A stretch of 64,000 nt of DNA from Bacillota bacterium (GTDB taxonomy: Bacteria > Bacillota > Bacilli > Paenibacillales > Paenibacillaceae). Under the pieces are notes generated by a model. It was not told the origin of the DNA, made no database searches, and was given only the letters and a program-made list of their open reading frames with translations. The translations under genes and the position numbers were made by a program. Of the stretch, positions 59,423-64,000 are shown piece by piece. The first letter of the stretch is position 1. The number at the start of each line of letters is the position of its first letter. The stretch covers positions 55,799 to 119,798 of the forward strand of contig JAEWPC010000088.1 in NCBI GenBank assembly GCA_023460795.1, read 5' to 3'.

Positions 59423-60487
59423 TTACCCCTTAGCCAGTTCCTTGCGCACGATCGGCGCGACTTTCGTTCCGAGCAGCTCGATCGTCCGCAGAAGATCGCG
59501 ATGCGGCATCGTGCTGACGTCGGCGTGCAGGAAAAACCGCGTAATCCCGAGATTGCGCTGCAGCAGCACGATTTTCTCCGCGACGTATTCGGGATCGCCC
59601 ACATAGAGCGCCCCGCGCAAGCTGCGCGAGTCATCATATGCCGAGCGGTCATAGTGCGGCCATCTGCGCTCGCGTCCGATGATGTTCATCATCGCTTGCT
59701 TGTGAGGGAAATACAAGTCTGCCGCCTGGTCGGTCGTATCCGAGATAAAACCGTGCGAATGCGTCGCGATCTGCAGCATGTTCACGTCGTGGCCAGCGCG
59801 GGCAGCCGCTTGCTTATACAGGTTAACGAGCGGCGCGAACCGCTCGGGCATTCCCCCGATAATGGCGAATACGATCGGCAAGCCTAGCGTCCCCGCCCGA
59901 ACCGCGGATTCCGGACTGCCCCCGCTGGCGATCCATACCGGAAGCGGGTCCTGCACGGCACGCGGATAGACGCCGAGGTTATCGATCGCCGGACGCAAGC
60001 CGCCGCGCCAGGTTACCTTCTCCGAAGAGCGGATCTTCAGCAGCAATTCCAGCTTCTCCTCGAACAATTCGTTGTAATCGTCAAGGCTGTAGCCGAATAG
60101 CGGGAATGATTCGATGAACGAGCCGCGGCCCGCCATAATTTCCGCCCGTCCGTTCGAGAGCGCGTCGAGCGTCGCGAACGATTCGTATACGCGAACCGGA
60201 TCGTCGGACGATAGGACGGTAACGGCCGTCGATAACCGGATGCGATTCGTAACCGAAGCCGCCGCGGCGAGCACGGTGACGGGCGACGTGCCCGCGTAAT
60301 CGGCGCGGTGATGCTCGCCGATGCCGTAGACGTCGAGGCCGACCTGATCGGCAAGCTTGATTTCCTCAATCGCTTGGCGAAGCCGCTCCGCATGACTGAC
60401 GGATTTCCCTACCGTTGCGTTCGGAGTCGCCTCCAGGAACGTGCTGATCCCTATTTCAAAAGCGTTTGCTTGTTCGGACATGTTCAT
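59423..60487 (-). CDS. LLM-class flavin-dependent oxidoreductase (luciferase-like)
   Basis: A 354-residue TIM-barrel protein of the bacterial luciferase-like family. GIGEHHRADYAGTSPVTVLAAAASVTNRIRLSTAVTVLS near residues 55-95 and GRAEIMAGRGSF contain the FMN-binding residues; the C-terminal VGDPEYVAEKIVLLQRNLGITRF is typical. Such enzymes oxidise small substrates with reduced flavin and O2. Two in-frame ATG codons, six bases apart, share the ribosome site GGGGG. Substrate unknown. Confidence 0.91.
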   Translation of the reverse strand: MNMSEQANAFEIGISTFLEATPNATVGKSVSHAERLRQAIEEIKLADQVGLDVYGIGEHHRADYAGTSPVTVLAAAASVTNRIRLSTAVTVLSSDDPVRVYESFATLDALSNGRAEIMAGRGSFIESFPLFGYSLDDYNELFEEKLELLLKIRSSEKVTWRGGLRPAIDNLGVYPRAVQDPLPVWIASGGSPESAVRAGTLGLPIVFAIIGGMPERFAPLVNLYKQAAARAGHDVNMLQIATHSHGFISDTTDQAADLYFPHKQAMMNIIGRERRWPHYDRSAYDDSRSLRGALYVGDPEYVAEKIVLLQRNLGITRFFLHADVSTMPHRDLLRTIELLGTKVAPIVRKELAKG

Positions 60488-60569
60488 TTCGCCCCCTTGT
60501 TAAGTAACCCTATTGTACCTCACATACTGAATTAAATAAAGCTTCTTTATATTAGTTAGTGTAACTGTC

Positions 60570-60881
60570 GTTCTGCAGCATGCGGCTGCGGCGATCGAAG
60601 AGACGGCGCGGGATATCGGCAAGGCCGGCCGTCTCGGAGGGGACGAGTTCGTCATGTTCATCCGCAATGCGGCCTCGGACGCTTACGTACAGGAGACGGT
60701 CGCACGGCTCAGGAAGCGATTGTCCGGAACGGTGATCCCGTACGGCGAGCATGCGTTGACCGTGGAAGCGAGCATCGGAGTGAGCTGCTATCCCGATCAA
60801 GGGATCGACGTCCACACGTTAATGATGCAAGCGGACAAGGCGATGTATGTCGAGAAAAGAATGAGTCATCAAACGGCGTAG
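60570..60881 (+). pseudogene. 5'-truncated GGDEF (diguanylate cyclase) fragment
   Basis: About 104 codons from mid-domain to a normal stop: LQHAAAAIEETARDIGKAGR, the signature GGDEF in GRLGGDEFVMFI, then SIGVSCYPDQGIDVHTLMMQADKAMYVEKR, the usual end of a diguanylate cyclase. The first half of the domain, with the nucleotide-binding D-x-x-F-K-x-x-N-D-x-x-G-H, and any start codon or ribosome site are missing; upstream is a stop in frame at about 60535. It is a remnant and not expected to make cyclic-di-GMP. Confidence 0.85.
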
Positions 60882-60945
60882 AAGCGGGCTGAACAAATCC
60901 CTTGTGGGTTCCCGTACTCTCATGTAAAATGGTGGAAAATACAAG

Positions 60946-61013
60946 GCTGCGCGTGACTGGCGTAACATGGAGTACCATGGTGGAGCGCGCGGATACCGGC
61001 CGTACGCCTGGGC
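60946..61013 (+). promoter_or_regulatory. ZTP (pfl/ZMP) riboswitch aptamer
   Basis: The sequence shows CGTGACTGGCG (60951-60961), a hairpin CATGG-AGTA-CCATG, GTGGAGCGCGC closing the first helix with GCGCG, a linker, and CGTACGCCTGGGC (61001-61013). These are the conserved blocks of the ZTP riboswitch, which senses the purine intermediates ZMP and ZTP when folate runs short. A terminator follows directly. The gene controlled is the DJ-1/PfpI gene starting at 61092. Confidence 0.9.
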
Positions 61014-61056
61014 GAAGCACCCGATTGCAACTTTGCGGTCGGATGCTTCTTTTTGT
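61014..61056 (+). terminator. Riboswitch expression-platform terminator
   Basis: GAAGCA..CCGA pairs with TCGG..TGCTTC, followed by TTTTTGTTTTT. It abuts the last helix of the ZTP aptamer, so ligand binding would oppose its formation and turn on the downstream gene. Confidence 0.88.
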
Positions 61057-61091
61057 TTTTATCATTTTACGAGAAGGGTATGGTGGACTGG

Positions 61092-61664
61092 ATGAAAATC
61101 GCTTATGTATTGTTCGACGGAATGACGACGCTGGATATGGCTGGCGTTCACGAGGCGTTGCCATGGATGCTCGTGCTTGGCGCCAAACCTGACTTATCAT
61201 GGGATTTCTGCTCGACCAAGGATCAGATTACGGACGACCGCGGGCTGAAATTCAAGATTGATCATGTATGGCCAGACCTATCGCGCTACGACGCGGTGTT
61301 CGTCACGGGCGGCATGCCGACGAGACAACTTCGACACGACGCGGAGTTCGTCTCTTGGCTGAAGACCGCGCGGGAAGACGCATACAAAGTGTCGGTGTGC
61401 ACGGGAGCGCTGTTGCTCGGCGCGGCCGGCTTCCTGCAAGGGAAACGGGCGACGACGAATCCTTCGGCGTATGACCAGCTGGCGCCTTATTGCGCGGAAG
61501 TCGTTCGGGCGCGCTGCGTAACCGACGGCAACGTCATCACTGGAGGCGCCGCAGCGACCTCGATCGAGGTCGGGCTGCGCTTTGTGGAAGAGCTGACGGA
61601 CCCGGCGTTCGCTAGGCAGGTCGGACAGAAAATCGATTTTCCGTACGGGGAGCCGAAATTGTAA
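61092..61664 (+). CDS. DJ-1/PfpI-family protein under ZTP riboswitch control
   Basis: A 190-residue type 1 glutamine-amidotransferase-like protein. The nucleophile elbow is VCTGALLLGAAG (C103), with E/D residues near the N-terminus (MTTLDMAGVHEAL) as in the PfpI/AraC-type transcriptional and hydratase relatives. It is the close paralogue of the N-terminal half of the DJ-1-RidA protein at 21490: same length, C103 at the same position and many shared blocks (VLFD.MTTLD, TDDRG, TTNP, TGG). The activity is unknown; candidates are isonitrile hydratase, amidase or deglycase-like. GGTGG lies upstream of the ATG. Confidence 0.9.
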   Translation: MKIAYVLFDGMTTLDMAGVHEALPWMLVLGAKPDLSWDFCSTKDQITDDRGLKFKIDHVWPDLSRYDAVFVTGGMPTRQLRHDAEFVSWLKTAREDAYKVSVCTGALLLGAAGFLQGKRATTNPSAYDQLAPYCAEVVRARCVTDGNVITGGAAATSIEVGLRFVEELTDPAFARQVGQKIDFPYGEPKL

Positions 61665-61731
61665 TGTCGCATGGGTTGGGCGATAATGGGGAAGGATGCG
61701 GCTATTATCTTCTATCGGAGGTGCAAGTGCA

Positions 61732-62748
61732 ATGAGAGCGCTTTTTATCGGAGGAACGGGAATTATCAGCAGTGCCATTACGGAGCAACTGGCTCGTCAA
61801 GGCTGCGAGCTCTATTTGCTGAACCGGGGCAACCGGAACGAGAGGCTGCCTGCCGGCGTGCGCGTCATTCAAGCGGACATTAACGACGAGGAACGCGTGG
61901 CGAAGCTGATCGAGTCGATGTCGTTCGACGTCGTAGCCGATTTCATCGCGTTCGTGCCGTCCCAGTTGGAGCGGGATTACCGCCTGTTCAAGGGGAAGAC
62001 GAAGCAGTTCATCTTCATTAGCTCCGCTTCCGCCTATCAGAAGCCTCTGTCGGATTATCGCGTGTCCGAAAGCACGCCGCTTGCGAATCCTTACTGGGAA
62101 TACTCGCGCAATAAGATCGCTTGCGAGGAATATCTCCTTCGACTATACCGGGAAGAAGGCTTCCCGATCACGATCGTTCGGCCGAGCCATACGTACGACG
62201 AGCGTTCGATTCCGCTTGGCGTGCATGGGCGCCAAGGCAGCTGGCAAGTCGCGAAGCGGATGCTCTCCGGCAAGCCGGTCATCATTCACGGCGACGGAAC
62301 GTCGCTCTGGACGATGACTCACAACAGCGATTTCGCGAAAGGCTTCATCGGACTGATGGGCAACCTTCACGCGATCGGCGAATCGGTACAGATCACGTCG
62401 GACGAGACGTTGACGTGGAACCAGATATATACGAGCATCGCCGATGCGCTCGGCGTGCAGTTGAACGCCGTCCATGTATCGTCGGCGTTTCTGGCTGCTT
62501 GCAGCACGGAGGACTATCGCGGCGGCTTGATCGGGGACAAAGCGAATTCGGTCGTCTTCGACAACTCGAAGCTGAAGCGTCTCGTGCCCGAGTTCGTCGC
62601 CACGACGCGGTTCGATCAGGGGATTAAGAAGACGGTGGCGCACATTGTGGCGCATCCGGAATTGCAGCAGGAAGATCCGGAATTCGACGCTTGGTGCGAT
62701 AAGGTAATCGGAGCTTTGGAGACGGCGGCTAAGGCGGTTAGAGGATAA
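61732..62748 (+). CDS. NAD-dependent epimerase/dehydratase (extended SDR)
   Basis: A 338-residue extended SDR with dinucleotide motif GGTGIIS near residue 8, catalytic YSRNK (Y-x-x-x-K, near 125) and SSASAYQ as the serine region. It resembles the atypical epimerases also found in Bacilli and chloroplast RNA-binding relatives. CGGAGGTG lies 8 bases before the ATG. It follows the DJ-1 gene by 67 bases without a terminator, so the riboswitch may control it too. Substrate unknown. Confidence 0.88.
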   Translation: MRALFIGGTGIISSAITEQLARQGCELYLLNRGNRNERLPAGVRVIQADINDEERVAKLIESMSFDVVADFIAFVPSQLERDYRLFKGKTKQFIFISSASAYQKPLSDYRVSESTPLANPYWEYSRNKIACEEYLLRLYREEGFPITIVRPSHTYDERSIPLGVHGRQGSWQVAKRMLSGKPVIIHGDGTSLWTMTHNSDFAKGFIGLMGNLHAIGESVQITSDETLTWNQIYTSIADALGVQLNAVHVSSAFLAACSTEDYRGGLIGDKANSVVFDNSKLKRLVPEFVATTRFDQGIKKTVAHIVAHPELQQEDPEFDAWCDKVIGALETAAKAVRG

Positions 62749-62818
62749 CGACGGAACCCTATGGGCTCCCGCTGAATATTCTGCTTCGATGACTTGAGCA
62801 GAAGGTGGAGAGGCTGTA

Positions 62819-63718
62819 ATGGTACCGACGTATCCCTATTACGGTTATGAGACGAAGTGTCGTCAAGAACCGATAACGTTTCCTCCGCAGCATCAGGATC
62901 GGCAGCCGGGGCTGGAATATCTCATGAATCCGACGCCGATATCGGATAACCCCGCTTACCGCGGGAGCGGCAAGCTGCATGGGAAAGTCGCCGTCATTCT
63001 CGGCGGCGACAGCGGCATCGGCCGCGCGGTGGCGATCGGATTCGCCAAAGAAGGGGCTAAGCTCGCGATCGTCTACTTGTACGAACGCGAAGACGCGTTG
63101 GCGACGAAGGCGATGGTCGAGCGGTATGGCGCGCCATGCCTGCTGATCGAAGGCGACTTGCGACGGCCGGAATTGTCCGCGGAAGTCGTCAGACAGACGC
63201 TTGCTTGCTATGGATGCTTGGATATTCTCGTCATGGGGCAAGGCGTGCAGTTCCCTCAGGATAGCATTCTGAATATATCCGACGCGCAGCTCGAGGACAC
63301 GTACCGCACGAATATTTTCCCGATGTTCTACATGACAAGGGCGGCGTTGCCTTACCTGAAACCGGGGAGCAGCATCATCTCGACGGCATCCGTCACGGCT
63401 TACGCCGGCGCGCCTTTGCTCGTCGACTACTCTTCGACCAAGGGGGCTATCGTCTCGTTTACGCGGTCTTTGTCGCTCCAATTGGCTGACCAAGGCATCC
63501 GGGTGAACGCCGTGGCGCCTGGCCCGATCTGGACGCCGCTTATCGTATCGAGCTATTCCGCCGAGTACGTGAAGACGTTCGGTTTGGATACGCCGATGAA
63601 GCGCGCGGGGCAACCGTTCGAGCTTGCGCCGACATACATTTACCTGGCTTCGGACGATTCGTCCTACGTGACGGGGCAAGTGCTGCACGTGAACGGCGGC
63701 GTAATGACGGAGTCATAG
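62819..63718 (+). CDS. SDR-family oxidoreductase (YdaD/GsiB-type general stress dehydrogenase)
   Basis: A 299-residue classical SDR with an N-terminal extension of about 50 residues (YPYYGYETKCRQEPITFPPQHQDRQPG). The NAD(P) motif is GGDSGIGRAVA, the catalytic serine is in STASVTAY and Y-x-x-x-K is YSSTKGA. The usual NNAG motif is MGQG here. This extended subgroup is often induced by general stress or found in spores (YdaD, YhdF). The start ATG follows GGAGAGG. It is convergent with nothing and ends at a terminator. Confidence 0.92.
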   Translation: MVPTYPYYGYETKCRQEPITFPPQHQDRQPGLEYLMNPTPISDNPAYRGSGKLHGKVAVILGGDSGIGRAVAIGFAKEGAKLAIVYLYEREDALATKAMVERYGAPCLLIEGDLRRPELSAEVVRQTLACYGCLDILVMGQGVQFPQDSILNISDAQLEDTYRTNIFPMFYMTRAALPYLKPGSSIISTASVTAYAGAPLLVDYSSTKGAIVSFTRSLSLQLADQGIRVNAVAPGPIWTPLIVSSYSAEYVKTFGLDTPMKRAGQPFELAPTYIYLASDDSSYVTGQVLHVNGGVMTES

Positions 63719-63728
63719 AGAGAAGAAG

Positions 63729-63764
63729 GGCATTCGGTCGATTCTAGACCGGATGCCATTTTTG
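63729..63764 (+). terminator. Intrinsic terminator
   Basis: Arms GGCATTCGGTC and GACCGGATGCC around a seven-base loop, then ATTTTTG. It ends the SDR gene. Confidence 0.9.
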
Positions 63765-63797
63765 ATTTGCTGGGCCGTGCGAGCTTCCCACGAGCGG

Positions 63798-64000
63798 CAC
63801 GTTTGAATGATTTTTCGCACAAAGTCCCTATCCGACTCCCCGCTATCGCACGTTTGAACGATTTTTCGTACAAAGTCCCCATCCGAGCTCCCCACTAACG
63901 CACGTTTGAACGATTTTTTGCACAAAGTCCCCATCCGAGCCCCCACTAACGCACGTTTGAACGATATTTCGCACAAAGTCCCCATCCGAGCCCCCACGAG
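63798..64000. repeat. Tandem repeat array of about 51 bp, at least four units
   Basis: Units start at 63798, 63849, 63901 and 63952 (periods 51, 52, 51) and continue to the window edge. Each contains CACGTTTGAACGATTTTTCG, then CACAAAGTCCCCATCCGAG and a short C-rich tail. CGTTTGAACG is an imperfect inverted repeat. The one-base slip between units breaks every long reading frame, so the array is non-coding. The sequence differs from the 50691 array although the period is the same. Confidence 0.9.

Noticed and set aside
63713..63997. Minus-strand repeat-coding frames at the right end
   Set aside because: The period slips by one base, so the frame changes between units; no ribosome site was seen.
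1..64000. tRNA, rRNA, transposases or prophage genes
   Set aside because: None were seen on inspection of both strands. The only signs of rearrangement are the toxin remnants and the GGDEF fragment.

Overview
The window looks like chromosomal DNA of an aerobic, spore-forming, GC-rich member of the Paenibacillaceae (Cohnella or Paenibacillus type). Reasons: a YheC/YheD spore-coat ATP-grasp protein, an SLH-domain surface protein, a Gram-positive SwrC-type RND pump, YesM/YesN-type two-component control beside an LplABC-type sugar importer that lacks its own ATPase, strong AAGGAGG ribosome binding sites, and dense T-tailed hairpin terminators. No rRNA, tRNA, CRISPR array, intact transposase or prophage was seen. 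The assignment is made from gene content, not from a database search.

Layout. 0-5 kb: a two-component system divergent from a putative haem-binding membrane protein and an RND pump. 5-14 kb: SGNH esterase, NlpC/P60 hydrolase, spore-coat ATP-grasp protein, peroxiredoxin/TetR pair, a small protein behind a Pho-box-like promoter, and small-molecule metabolism genes. 14.5-17 kb: an ECF41 sigma factor with its FAD oxidoreductase, preceded by a promoter matching the ECF41 consensus exactly. 17-25.5 kb: DUF421, GNAT, cupin (apparently an ATT start), VOC, EVE/MarR, aldo-keto reductase, a DJ-1/PfpI-RidA fusion divergent from a MocR regulator, DinB and DoxX proteins. 25.6-27.5 kb: an AT-richer scar holding fragments of what may be an RHS/polymorphic-toxin locus, and a lipoprotein. 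27.5-28.5 kb: an amidoligase.

29-42 kb is a carbohydrate island: two permeases and a binding protein; a YesM-type kinase, YesN-type regulator and second binding protein whose genes overlap; an AraC regulator; then a ThuA / Gfo-Idh-MocA / GH13 operon and an esterase lipoprotein. The genes together suggest import and breakdown of an alpha-glucoside such as trehalose or an isomalto-oligosaccharide. 42-54 kb: transglutaminase-like protein, a MacB-like ABC exporter under TetR control with two clear operators, an MCP, a CE15-like esterase, LysR plus branched-chain aminotransferase, a 51-bp tandem repeat array, a tyrosine phosphatase behind a Pho-box-like promoter, and a second TetR-controlled ABC exporter. 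54-64 kb: HD hydrolase, amidohydrolase lipoprotein, DinB, a large SLH-anchored seven-bladed FG-GAP protein, an LLM oxidoreductase, a truncated GGDEF fragment, a ZTP riboswitch in front of a DJ-1/PfpI gene, two SDR enzymes, and a second 51-bp tandem array running off the end.

The most unusual points are the ZTP riboswitch ahead of a DJ-1/PfpI gene, the exact ECF41 promoter, the DJ-1-RidA fusion, the toxin remnants, two Pho-box-like promoters sharing a core, the ATT start and the two same-period repeat arrays. Start sites were chosen by ribosome binding sites and differ in many places from the longest open frame.
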